This document shows positions 33,041 through 41,973 of a stretch of DNA of 64,000 nt, piece by piece; position 1 is the stretch's first letter, and every line of letters starts with the position of its first letter. The notes under the pieces were generated by a model. That model was given only the letters and a program-made list of their open reading frames with translations. It was not told the origin of the DNA and did not search any database. The position numbers and the translations under genes were made by a program. Source of the DNA: S139-23 sp047639315 (GTDB taxonomy: Bacteria > Planctomycetota > GCA-002687715 > DRQF01); assembly GCA_047639315.1 (NCBI GenBank), contig JBLINQ010000004.1:15563-79562 (forward strand), read 5' to 3'.

Positions 33041-35458
33041 TTAGCCGTCGCCACCCATCTTATGGAAGCGTTCCAGGGCTGCCTGAATCTCTCCATTGAC
33101 GCTTCCTGTTGGCCAAGCACCCGTCCGAGTTCTGTTTCCGGCCTGGAATCCGGTGAAGATCTCCAATCCTTCGTCAATTGAGCTGATCGGGTAAACATGG
33201 AATTGACCTTGATCGATGGCTTCTCGAGCCCTCCTGGAGAGCATCAGATCAGACAAATTGGCCTGGGGCATGACGATACCCTGGGTGCCGGTCAGCCCTC
33301 GTCGATGACAAACATCGAAGAAGCCTTCGATCTTCTCATTGATGCCGCCTACAGGTTGGATGTTGCCAAATTGGTCAACCGAACCTGTGCATGCCAAGTC
33401 CTGGCGCAACGGAATGTCAGCCAAGGTCGACAGCAGCAGAAATAGCTCAGTTGATGAGGCGCTATCGCCATCGATGTATCCATAGGATTGCTCGATGCAG
33501 ATGCTGGCACCAAAGGTGAGAGGGAAATCTTGGCCATAGCGACCGTTCATGAAACCCTGAATGATCATCGAGCCCTTGTCGTAACTCGAACCTGACAAGT
33601 CGGCTTCCCGTTCGAGGTCGACGAGACCATTTTTTCCGGCTGATGTACGGCAACTGATGCGGGCAACTGTGCCAAATGAATACTCGCCGATGCTCATTAC
33701 CGTCAGGCCGTTGATTTGGCCAACTCTGAATCCATCCGTCTCCAGAATGATCTCGCCAAAGTCGATTCGCTCCTTGAGCTTATCTTCATAGAGACTGAGT
33801 CGCTCGCGAGCATCCATAATCGAGTCTTCAATGTGTTTCCCTGAAATCACTTTGGCCCCATCTTTTCTGGCGGCAAAGTCTGCCTCGAGCAGAACGTCTG
33901 AGAGTTCAGAGAATCGAGTTGATAGACGGCCCCTTCGATCGGCTTGCCGCATGCTGAATTGCAGGAACGCTTCGATACCGCTGCGATCCAATTCGGCCAA
34001 TTCTTCGACGCGGACAATGCGAACCATGGCAATCAAGTAGCGCCTGAGCGATTCGTCGGTGATTCCAATGGACGTGTCAAAGTCGGCTTTGACCTTGAAG
34101 ATCTTGGCGAATTCGTGGTCTTTCTCGTGCAATGATTCGTAGAGCAAATTACTGCCCAACAAGATGACTTTTACATTGAGAGCAATGGGGTCAGGAGTCA
34201 GAACTGGCGCACCGCCAGCGCCACCTGATTCTTGAGGTTGGATCGTCAGCTCTCCTGAGCGGAGTGTCTGCTTGAGCTGCGGCCAGACCGAATTTTCCAT
34301 CAACATATCGGCGGCAGTGATGATGAGGTAGCCGCCTTGAGCCCGCAGGAGAGATCCAGGCCGAATACGGCTGAAATCGGTGCCAAAGACGCCCGGTGCC
34401 ATGGCGACGCGATCTTGGCTGCCAAAGAGGTTCTGGAAATTTGGGTGATTCTCAACAACGATAGGGCATCCGGCCCCTTTATTGGCGAGGATGATGTTGA
34501 CGTCGAACGCGGAGAAGTCTGGGCCGGCCGCTTCCACTTCGCCACCTTCAGTGTCGCCTTCCCGCCGTTCGAATATCTCAAGGTTATCGAGGAGTGTGTC
34601 GCGGATTTGCTCCAACCATTCTTCGGCAGGCTTGCTTGGAAATTTCTCAAGAATCGTTGATCGAAAACCGCGGATTGCAAGCCGAACGACATGCCGACGT
34701 ACCTTGCTTACAGTGGCTGAAAGATCACGGCTAATACGCTGATGCTCCGCCATGAATGTTACTAAGTCAGACTCGAGTTCTTCTGCTTTTGTACTGTGCT
34801 TGCGCGCCTCTTCCTCAGTCATTTTTTCTTCGGCGACAAGGCGGGGGAGTTCTCGCATGTCGACCATGGTTTCGCCCATGAGCAGGACTAACTCTGGAAC
34901 GACAGTTCCCTCGGCGCTGCTGGCTGCCAATGCGAATCCTGCTGCACCGATTTTCTCTCTAAAATCCGTAGTCAGTTTCTGTCCGATGACCTTGAAGCTG
35001 ATTTCGATGGACTTCATGCGTTCTGCTGTTTCCGGGGAGTTGATCAGTTGGTCAATCTCATTTCGAAGCAGTCGCAAGGAGTCATGCACGAGGGTTCGGA
35101 AGTCGTTCGCTTCTCCGCGAGGGAGCGTAATCAGACGGGGCCGTTCTGGATCGTCAAAATTGTGGACATAGGCCAAGTCGTCGGCCAACTCACAGCTGGG
35201 CTGCATGGACGCCAAGATGCGCTTGACAGTGGACGTACGCCCGGTACCGGCAATGCCGCAAACGAAGACGTTATATCCGGGCTTATAAAGCTCTAACCCT
35301 AAGCGTAGAGCCTTCAGCGCGCGCTCTTGACCAATGATCGCGTCGTCAGGCATCAATTCTGCCGTAGACTCTGGTACAGGAGCGTCATCTGGGAGTCGCC
35401 AACAGGCCTGCTCCAGGTCAATCGACTTTGGCTGAATTCGGCTCTTCTTCAAGGTCAT
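33041..35458 (-). CDS. Lon-like ATP-dependent protease (LonB/YcbZ type, AAA_32)
   Basis: An 805-residue protein without signal peptide. The ATP-binding loop is GIAGTGRTS near residues 66-76, where arginine replaces the usual lysine, as I recall for this family. A central insert carries coiled-coil (about 190-290) and an AAA lid. The C-terminal Lon protease domain has the catalytic serine in DGDSASSTEL (about residue 665) and the lysine in GGINEKIEGFF (about residue 710). It degrades selected or damaged proteins in the cytoplasm. The gene stands alone, divergent from the UbiD-family gene. Its start lies beside 35458, and the leader holds no obvious heat-shock element. Confidence 0.9.
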   Translation of the reverse strand: MTLKKSRIQPKSIDLEQACWRLPDDAPVPESTAELMPDDAIIGQERALKALRLGLELYKPGYNVFVCGIAGTGRTSTVKRILASMQPSCELADDLAYVHNFDDPERPRLITLPRGEANDFRTLVHDSLRLLRNEIDQLINSPETAERMKSIEISFKVIGQKLTTDFREKIGAAGFALAASSAEGTVVPELVLLMGETMVDMRELPRLVAEEKMTEEEARKHSTKAEELESDLVTFMAEHQRISRDLSATVSKVRRHVVRLAIRGFRSTILEKFPSKPAEEWLEQIRDTLLDNLEIFERREGDTEGGEVEAAGPDFSAFDVNIILANKGAGCPIVVENHPNFQNLFGSQDRVAMAPGVFGTDFSRIRPGSLLRAQGGYLIITAADMLMENSVWPQLKQTLRSGELTIQPQESGGAGGAPVLTPDPIALNVKVILLGSNLLYESLHEKDHEFAKIFKVKADFDTSIGITDESLRRYLIAMVRIVRVEELAELDRSGIEAFLQFSMRQADRRGRLSTRFSELSDVLLEADFAARKDGAKVISGKHIEDSIMDARERLSLYEDKLKERIDFGEIILETDGFRVGQINGLTVMSIGEYSFGTVARISCRTSAGKNGLVDLEREADLSGSSYDKGSMIIQGFMNGRYGQDFPLTFGASICIEQSYGYIDGDSASSTELFLLLSTLADIPLRQDLACTGSVDQFGNIQPVGGINEKIEGFFDVCHRRGLTGTQGIVMPQANLSDLMLSRRAREAIDQGQFHVYPISSIDEGLEIFTGFQAGNRTRTGAWPTGSVNGEIQAALERFHKMGGDG

Positions 35459-35611
35459 TAGGTGCTACCTTTCAATACTAGCTATCATCTAGTGGTTCTG
35501 ATTCCCTGCTGATGAGGAAAGCTCATGAGCAGTTGATTCCTGAACCACTTGTATGGATCCTGAGTGTCCACGTCTGGGCCGGTTTGTAAAGCGCTTCAGG
35601 GAGTTGCATCT

Positions 35612-37420
35612 GTGTCTAATGAGAATCTTTCCGATCTGAGGGATTTTCTCAGAGTTTTGAGGGCCAATGACGAGCTCATTGAGGTTGACGCTCCCGTTGA
35701 TCCTTCCCTCGAAGCCTCTGAGATCCATCGGCGAGTGATCGCGGCAGGAGGCCCAGCGATCCTATTCAAGAATCCTAAGGGAGCCCAATTCCCCTTGGTT
35801 ACGAATCTTTTCGGAACCAAGAAAAGGGTCGATTTGGCTTTTGGGGATGGCCCTCGGGAAATGGTCGAGCAGGTGGCACGATTTCCAGAAGAGCTCATGC
35901 CACCGACTTTCGGCAAATTGTGGGCTCAGCGTTCCGTGTTCTCGAAACTTGCACGGGTTGGTCTCAAGAAAACTAAGAGTGCACCGGTTTTAGAGCGAAC
36001 CATGAGTCCGGCAAGAATGGGAGACCTCCCAGTCTTGACCACCTGGGAAGAAGATGGCGGCCCTTTTGTCACTCTGCCTTTGGTCTACACCGAAGACCCC
36101 AAGACCGGCGGCCATAACCTCGGCATGTATCGGCTTCACGTCCATGACGATGAGCACACGGGCATGCATTTCCAAATCGGCAAGGGGGCAGGGGCTCATT
36201 TGGCTGTGGCCGAAGCCCTCAACCAAAATCTGCCAGCCAACGTTTTCTTGGGCGGCCCGCCGGCACTCATCGTTTCTGCCATCGCGCCACTTCCTGAGAA
36301 TGTTCCGGAACTCTTGTTGGCCTCTCTGATGGTCGGCGAGAAACTGAAGATGGCGTCGTCAAAGCACGGGCCTTTGCCGTTAGCTGCACGGGCCGAGTTT
36401 TGTCTGGTCGGTGAGATCGTTGCGAATGAGCGACGGCCCGAAGGCCCCTTCGGTGATCACTACGGTTACTATTCACTGCGCCACGATTATCCCGTCTTCA
36501 ACATTAAGGCGATTCATCACCGCGCCGATGCTATCTATCCGGCGACTGTGGTTGGTAAGCCTCGCCAAGAAGACTTCTTTATTGGTGACTATTTACAAGA
36601 GTTGTTGTCGCCCCTGTTTCCCGTTGTCATGCCTGCTGTGGTTGACCTCTGGTCCTACGGCGAAACGGGTTATCACAGCCTCGCGGGCGCCGTTGTCAAA
36701 CAGCGGTATAAAAAAGAAGCGATGGCCTCGGCGTTTAGGATCTTGGGCGAAGGTCAGCTGTCGCTGACGAAATTCCTCCTGATGACTGATAGCCACGTCG
36801 ACCTACGAGACTTCACTGCAACTCTCGAGCACATCCTTGAGCGCTGCGAATTCGAGACCGACGTTTTCGTTTTCTCGAATTTGAGCATGGACACCCTCGA
36901 CTACACTGGTCCCAAGGTGAACGAAGGATCCAAGGGTGTCATGCTTGGGCTCGGCGACCCCAAGCGAAAACTGCGCGGTGAGTTCGAAGGAAACGTCATC
37001 TCCGGAATCGAGAACGTCAAGGTCTTCTGTCGTGGCTGTCTTGTCGTTGACACCAAAGAGGTTGCCGACGAGAACTCGACGTTGCCCCAGCGTATTGCTG
37101 ATGCTCCTGAATTTTCCGAGTGGCCCATGGTGGTCCTGGTCGACAACGCAGCGCAAGCGGCGAAGAGTGATATGAATTTTTTGTGGACCACTTTTACTCG
37201 GTTTGAACCCGCAGCCGACGTATACACTCGTGCGCGCGAAATTGTTCGCAATCATCGCGCCTTCGAGGCCCCCCTGGTAATTGACGCGCGTATGAAGCCA
37301 AACTACCCTGATGAGCTATTTTGCGACGAGAAGACGGCAGAGCTCGTCGACAAACGTTGGCAAGAGTATTTTCCTGGTGGACAAGACATGGGAGATAGCG
37401 ATGCCGCGCATCTTGACTAA
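35612..37420 (+). CDS. UbiD-family prFMN-dependent decarboxylase (menaquinone-type)
   Basis: With the GTG at 35612, preceded by GGGAG at good distance, the protein has 602 residues and starts as UbiD proteins do (LSDLRDFLRVL); the GTG at 35564 gives extra residues. Motifs include the FGDHYGYYS region in RRPEGPFGDHYGYYS, with its conserved glutamates and arginines, and PRQEDFFIGDYLQELL. UbiD-type enzymes use prenylated FMN to decarboxylate aromatic acids. The length, about 100 residues longer than E. coli UbiD, is that of the menaquinone-pathway (MqnL-like) forms. No UbiX-type prenyltransferase gene is nearby. Its last 20 bases overlap the next gene. Confidence 0.85.
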   Translation: MSNENLSDLRDFLRVLRANDELIEVDAPVDPSLEASEIHRRVIAAGGPAILFKNPKGAQFPLVTNLFGTKKRVDLAFGDGPREMVEQVARFPEELMPPTFGKLWAQRSVFSKLARVGLKKTKSAPVLERTMSPARMGDLPVLTTWEEDGGPFVTLPLVYTEDPKTGGHNLGMYRLHVHDDEHTGMHFQIGKGAGAHLAVAEALNQNLPANVFLGGPPALIVSAIAPLPENVPELLLASLMVGEKLKMASSKHGPLPLAARAEFCLVGEIVANERRPEGPFGDHYGYYSLRHDYPVFNIKAIHHRADAIYPATVVGKPRQEDFFIGDYLQELLSPLFPVVMPAVVDLWSYGETGYHSLAGAVVKQRYKKEAMASAFRILGEGQLSLTKFLLMTDSHVDLRDFTATLEHILERCEFETDVFVFSNLSMDTLDYTGPKVNEGSKGVMLGLGDPKRKLRGEFEGNVISGIENVKVFCRGCLVVDTKEVADENSTLPQRIADAPEFSEWPMVVLVDNAAQAAKSDMNFLWTTFTRFEPAADVYTRAREIVRNHRAFEAPLVIDARMKPNYPDELFCDEKTAELVDKRWQEYFPGGQDMGDSDAAHLD

Positions 37421-38969
37421 TCAAAGAATTTGCCTCCTTCTGTTCAGCTTTATGTGCCTCCCAAGTCTTGCCCAGGATGGAGATCGGCCGATGGGCCCTC
37501 CGGATCCAGATGTGTGGATCCTCTCGGTCTTAGAAGAGTTGAATGAACCATTCACATCGGACACGGCTCAATTTTCCAAGTACTCAGTTTTTCGGCTAAC
37601 GGGTCTACTCCCCGTTTTGAAGGACAGGAAGAAGGGATCATTCGTCGACGAACGAGGCGTCTATCATCCTGGACTTATCAAGCGTGGACGCAGAAGCGAG
37701 CGCATCATTGCTGACATGCAGGGCCCCGGCGTCTTGACGAGGATATGGCTCGAACGTCAAGCTGGGCAACTTCGTATCTATGCGGACGACGCCGCCGAAC
37801 CCGTCATCGATATGGCGTGCGATGCCATCTTTGGCAATCACATTCGTTTCTTCACCAAGCCACTTTGTCTGCGGCAAGGTGAGTCAGCCGTCCTGTCGCT
37901 GCCGATCCCATTCAAGAAATCGCTCCGCGTCACTCTCGATGGACCTTCGACGAACTATGAAGTTCAAATTCGTTCTTACGGAGAAGACGTTTCTTTAGAG
38001 ACTTTTGCACCCGGGCGATGCGTTGAAGCGATTTATCGTGCTGGCCGACTTTTCGATTCTTTAAAAGCCAAGATGGTAGTGCCGCCTTCCCTGACCTCGA
38101 AACCCGGGGCAGCGCTCGTTATTCCGCGCCCGGATTTTTCAAGTTCAATTCCTGGACACAAGTCCGTCGTAGCTTTCAAAAAGAAAGTCACGACACCGAC
38201 TGTGGTCGATTCCATGACCCTTGATTTACTGGCCCCGTTCAAGACCTTGGGAGATTTGGAGCAGCTCGATCTTCTGGTGTCTTGTGACGATGAAGTACGA
38301 ATCGACCTTCCGTTGAAGCACGTCTTTGGGGTCGGCAGCAATTTCAAAGTTGGAATTACCGATGCTGTTCAAACTTATGGAGCAATTCCCAACCGACTGA
38401 ACCGATGGCGCTTTAGAGTGCCCATTGTGTTTTCCAAGAACATCACCATCCATGTTCGGAACCGAGGTGTTGGTCGCGTTGATGGATTACGTCTGTCATT
38501 TACCTCAAGAGCCGCGGCGGCAAACGAAGTTCATTGGCAATTGTGTGGTGTCTCCGCCCAAGGAAATACTGAATCCAAGATGCTGAAGCTGGATGTTTCA
38601 GGACCTGGCGTGCTGGTCAGAGAGTCCATTGCTGGGCCGTATAATGACCAGATCAAGGGTGCGATGATTTCTTGCCTCGATCATGGTGCTGAGCTTCTGA
38701 AGCCAGCAACTGTTGTGACCCATTTTGCCATTCCCAATAGTGGTAATCCGCAAGCCCTGGGAAGCTCATTGTGGGGGAAATGGGGCAATCCAGCCGTGCG
38801 TGGATTCCTGGCAACGAGGTGCAGGAGCCTTGATCGAGTGCCTTTCACCGATCTGACATGGCAGCTTAATGGCTTCAAAACCACCGATTTGAGGGATTTC
38901 TCGCTCGGATTGATGTATTACCGCCCAGTAGAAAAAACTGAGGCTTTGCCTGACGGGCAAGGTCGCTAA
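37401..38969 (+). CDS. Exported DUF2961-like protein
   Basis: From the ATG at 37401, preceded by GGGAGA, the protein has 522 residues with a signal peptide ending CLPSLAQ. The start lies within the end of the UbiD-family gene. The mature part has the DUF2961 pattern: a SERIIADMQGPGVLTRIWLE segment, RIYADDAAEPVI, FGNHIRFF and LPIPFKKSLRVTLDG. Some members of this family are reported to act on fructan or arabinan glycans; the substrate here is unknown. The family usually has about 350-500 residues. Residues past about 280 look like a second beta domain. The neighbouring UbiD-type gene gives no functional hint. Confidence 0.68.
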   Translation: MPRILTNQRICLLLFSFMCLPSLAQDGDRPMGPPDPDVWILSVLEELNEPFTSDTAQFSKYSVFRLTGLLPVLKDRKKGSFVDERGVYHPGLIKRGRRSERIIADMQGPGVLTRIWLERQAGQLRIYADDAAEPVIDMACDAIFGNHIRFFTKPLCLRQGESAVLSLPIPFKKSLRVTLDGPSTNYEVQIRSYGEDVSLETFAPGRCVEAIYRAGRLFDSLKAKMVVPPSLTSKPGAALVIPRPDFSSSIPGHKSVVAFKKKVTTPTVVDSMTLDLLAPFKTLGDLEQLDLLVSCDDEVRIDLPLKHVFGVGSNFKVGITDAVQTYGAIPNRLNRWRFRVPIVFSKNITIHVRNRGVGRVDGLRLSFTSRAAAANEVHWQLCGVSAQGNTESKMLKLDVSGPGVLVRESIAGPYNDQIKGAMISCLDHGAELLKPATVVTHFAIPNSGNPQALGSSLWGKWGNPAVRGFLATRCRSLDRVPFTDLTWQLNGFKTTDLRDFSLGLMYYRPVEKTEALPDGQGR

Positions 38970-39128
38970 GATCTTGACATCACCTGACCGTGTTTAGTCC
39001 TTCATTTTTCATATTCCAACCTGCTCCTTATTGCGAGTAAGTGTGGTGGATTCCGAATTTGAAGCGGGCGAACTGTTTCGAATTGCTCGGGAAAGAAGCC
39101 TCAACCTGGCTCATGAGGATTTACTTTG

Positions 39129-40739
39129 ATGCGTATCTTTTATTGTCTACTTCTCTCGCTTCTTTTGTCTCTGCCAGCTGGCGCTCAGATCGTTGGCATC
39201 CGACTAACGGGCAAGAAGGCGGAGAAGAAATATCGAAAGTACCTCACCGAGATTGATGGCGAGAGAGTCATCTGTGGTGAGTTCAAGTTCGGCATCCGGT
39301 ACAAGGCCAAGGGCTCGGTTGAGATCTTTGGCCCAAAGCACATCGAGCTTTGGGTCGGTGACACGGTCAACCCGGAGAAAGTTCCTTATAAGCTCGTTGG
39401 CGAAGACAAAGTTGCGGTTGGCAAGAAGGGTTTCGTCAAGATCAGTCGAGACCATATTCCCAAAGCGAACTACATGAAGACGGTCGCTCGGGATCAAACC
39501 TTCTATGGCTTGGCCAGTGAATACAAATTGCGCAAAGAAGCCATCGATGTGAGCTCGGCCAAGGTCAAGGAAATGAAGAAGGGGACAACCGCTTGGTTCA
39601 ACGCTCAGCGCAAGGTCATGGCTCGCTGCGACCGACTTGGTGCATGGTTGAGTGCAGGTGTGTTTAAAGCCGCTGGCAGGAAGTGGAAAGCCAAAGCTGA
39701 GAAGATTCGTTCCTCGCTGAAGGGGGATGCTCTCGCTGAACGGAAGGGCAAAGCCCTGAAGTCGGCGCAGGCTGCGAACAACCCAGATGGACTCGACGAA
39801 ATCACCGACAAAGGCAAGCGCCTTACGATGAAAACTGTCGAAAGCATGCACACGCGCCTGATCTATGACACAACGATTATCTCACCCAAGCGCGCCTTGG
39901 ACCTCAGCAAGAAAGCAGAAGAGATCATCGAAGGATTCCGTCGCGAATTAGTCGACCCATACGCCGAAGAATTTGAAGACAACATCCCTGACAAGATCTT
40001 CGTTGAATTCTTCTTCATGCATGACGATGTCGAACTCTTCGAAGCCTATTGGCGTGAATTCTATGGCCGGGTCTTCACCAAGGACCGCGAGCGATATCTC
40101 AAATCGACAGGGCAACGGGCACACAACCTTCGTGGGAACGCATACGTTCACTTCAGTCGATTTACTGCTGAAGGCGATTTCGAAGGATCGATCGCTCATC
40201 AGCTTGGGCATGACTTGGCGAATGTCCATTTCAACAATGATGATCACCGCGGCACTATGGACTGGCTCGAGGAAGGGTGCGCCTACTACGTATCGTTCGA
40301 GTTTCTCGGTCGTAACACCGTGACTTGCTACCAGTTAAAGCACGACAAATACGACACCAAGGTTGGTGCCGAAGGCCTCAAAACGTTGCAGACAGGTCAG
40401 CGCGAGTCTTTCAATACATTGGCCCTCAAGGCTGCCGTTCCATTGCATTCGTTGATGCCTAAAGAACTGTTTCAGATGCAAGACGCTGACTTGGCGAAGT
40501 GCTGGAGCTTCTTTGACTTCCTTGCGCGCAAGAGGACTGACAAGATTGTTGAGTTCTTGCGCATCACTTGCCAAGCGGCGCGAAGCAAAGGGAAGTTTCA
40601 TAGCGAAGTACGTGAGCTCGGGGGCCCGGTCTTTGGTGTCAAAGCTGGCGAAGACGTGTTCAAATACCTGGACAATGCCTGGAAGGCCTATGCTAAGTCC
40701 GGACAAAAGAAATCTAGCAAACGTAAGAAGCGAAGGTGA
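39129..40739 (+). CDS. Exported pseudo-metalloprotease (HQxxH variant of gluzincin fold)
   Basis: Starting at ATG 39129 (a TTG lies one codon upstream) the protein has 536 residues, with a signal peptide ending SLPAGAQ. About residues 30-330 are Lys-rich and helical. The C-terminal part resembles peptidase-MA/gluzincin domains: SIAHQLGHDL (H357, Q358, H361) then MDWLEEGCAYY (E382). The zinc ligands are present but the general-base glutamate of HExxH is replaced by Gln, so peptidase activity is unlikely while zinc or substrate binding may remain. The TPR protein at 2981 has a related but more decayed site. The stop overlaps the next start codon by one base. Confidence 0.72.
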   Translation: MRIFYCLLLSLLLSLPAGAQIVGIRLTGKKAEKKYRKYLTEIDGERVICGEFKFGIRYKAKGSVEIFGPKHIELWVGDTVNPEKVPYKLVGEDKVAVGKKGFVKISRDHIPKANYMKTVARDQTFYGLASEYKLRKEAIDVSSAKVKEMKKGTTAWFNAQRKVMARCDRLGAWLSAGVFKAAGRKWKAKAEKIRSSLKGDALAERKGKALKSAQAANNPDGLDEITDKGKRLTMKTVESMHTRLIYDTTIISPKRALDLSKKAEEIIEGFRRELVDPYAEEFEDNIPDKIFVEFFFMHDDVELFEAYWREFYGRVFTKDRERYLKSTGQRAHNLRGNAYVHFSRFTAEGDFEGSIAHQLGHDLANVHFNNDDHRGTMDWLEEGCAYYVSFEFLGRNTVTCYQLKHDKYDTKVGAEGLKTLQTGQRESFNTLALKAAVPLHSLMPKELFQMQDADLAKCWSFFDFLARKRTDKIVEFLRITCQAARSKGKFHSEVRELGGPVFGVKAGEDVFKYLDNAWKAYAKSGQKKSSKRKKRR

Positions 40740-41173
40740 TGACAACCGAACTACTAGTCGAATCAGATCTTGAAGCAGCCGCTGTCCTCTTGGATAGCGG
40801 CGATGAACCGACGGTCGAGCCTGAAACTTGGCACGGTGGACCCTCGTTCGCGAGCTTAGTCCTCATGCCTTTTGGTGTCTCGGCGCGTAAGTTCGTCGAT
40901 GCTTCTGGTGGCGTACGCGACATTGCCTTAGACCTCCTCAAGAGTGTCGAAAAACGAAGGGCGATCCGATCGCTCACTTTGTGTTTTGTTGTGGCCGTTG
41001 GCTTTGCCATGCTCCTTAATCCAGCGTGGCGCTTGGTTGCCTGTGGCGGTGTAGCCATCAAGGCCGGTATCGACATGGGGCGCTTCTCAGCTCGAAATCG
41101 GACTTTGGCCAGCGCTCGCTCATTGGCCGAAAGTGATCTTGAGCTCACCAAACCTGAGGATACGCAGGCTTAA
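40739..41173 (+). CDS. Small membrane protein, unknown function
   Basis: A 144-residue protein (ATG at 40739; a GTG one codon earlier is possible). It has an acidic N-terminus, a PFGVSARKFVDASGGVRDIALDLL amphipathic segment and one or two transmembrane helices (SLTLCFVVAVGFAMLL and LVACGGVAIKAGIDMG). No family is recognised. Its start overlaps the previous stop and its stop shares bases with the lgt start (TAATG), so it is probably co-translated with both neighbours. Confidence 0.65.
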   Translation: MTTELLVESDLEAAAVLLDSGDEPTVEPETWHGGPSFASLVLMPFGVSARKFVDASGGVRDIALDLLKSVEKRRAIRSLTLCFVVAVGFAMLLNPAWRLVACGGVAIKAGIDMGRFSARNRTLASARSLAESDLELTKPEDTQA

Positions 41174-41973
41174 TGCATCCTGTTCTTTTTGAGTTTGTCC
41201 TCTTCGGCCGACCAATTGCCTTCAATAGCTATGGCCTGATGATTGGCATTTCTGTCATTCTCTGGGCCCATTTTGTGCGCAAGGAATCGGCGCGCTTGGG
41301 CTACAAGAAAATGGCTGACGGGACGACCGTCACTCTCTTCATCCTTGTTGGCGCTCTCTACGTCGGCGGCAAAGGTCTCTATTTATGGACCGTTGCCGGC
41401 CAAGATGATCCGGGTGACGAGAACATACAGACTGGTTTTGTCTTCTGGGGTTCCATCATTGCTGCAACGCCGGCGATGATCTTTCGACTTCGATCCTTAG
41501 GAGTCCCGGTGCTGAAGGGGCTTGATGTCTTCGCAGCGGCATGTCCTATGTCTCATGCGATCGGGCGAATCGGGTGTTTCCTGGCGGGTTGCTGCTACGG
41601 CCATCGATGCGACAACGCATTGGCCGTTACTTTCGAACATGGGGTGGGCCTCAATGGTATCCCCATTCACCCGGTCCAGCTCTACGAGATGATCTCGCTC
41701 ACAGCTCTTTGGTTGTTCTTGTGGTACTACCTGCGCCCAAGAAAGAGCTTCGACGGCCAGCTCATCGTGACCTACTTCATCGGCTACTCAATCTTGCGTT
41801 GTATCACCGAGTCTTTTCGTGGTGACCCAGGACGCAAGTTTGTGTTCGGTGGCGAAGGACTTAATCCTGGAGATCGCCCTGAGGGCATCTCCGTCTCAGT
41901 CCTCATTTCCTTCTTGATGGTCTTGGTCGGCATCGGTATTTACCGCTTCGCGAGACGCCGAGCGGCGGCCTGA
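41173..41973 (+). CDS. lgt: Prolipoprotein diacylglyceryl transferase
   Basis: A 266-residue multi-pass membrane protein. It has the N-terminal VLFEFVLFGRPIAFNSYGLMIG start, the signature HAIGRIGCFLAGCCYG with the catalytic-type His and Arg, IPIHPVQLYE, and the C-terminal ESFRGDPGR with its Arg. Lgt moves a diacylglyceryl group from phosphatidylglycerol to the lipobox cysteine of prolipoproteins, the first step of lipoprotein maturation in the inner membrane. Lipoproteins are encoded elsewhere in the window (for example 60107). Translation is probably coupled to the small membrane protein before it. The 3' end overlaps the convergent gene by 78 bases. Confidence 0.95.
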   Translation: MHPVLFEFVLFGRPIAFNSYGLMIGISVILWAHFVRKESARLGYKKMADGTTVTLFILVGALYVGGKGLYLWTVAGQDDPGDENIQTGFVFWGSIIAATPAMIFRLRSLGVPVLKGLDVFAAACPMSHAIGRIGCFLAGCCYGHRCDNALAVTFEHGVGLNGIPIHPVQLYEMISLTALWLFLWYYLRPRKSFDGQLIVTYFIGYSILRCITESFRGDPGRKFVFGGEGLNPGDRPEGISVSVLISFLMVLVGIGIYRFARRRAAA

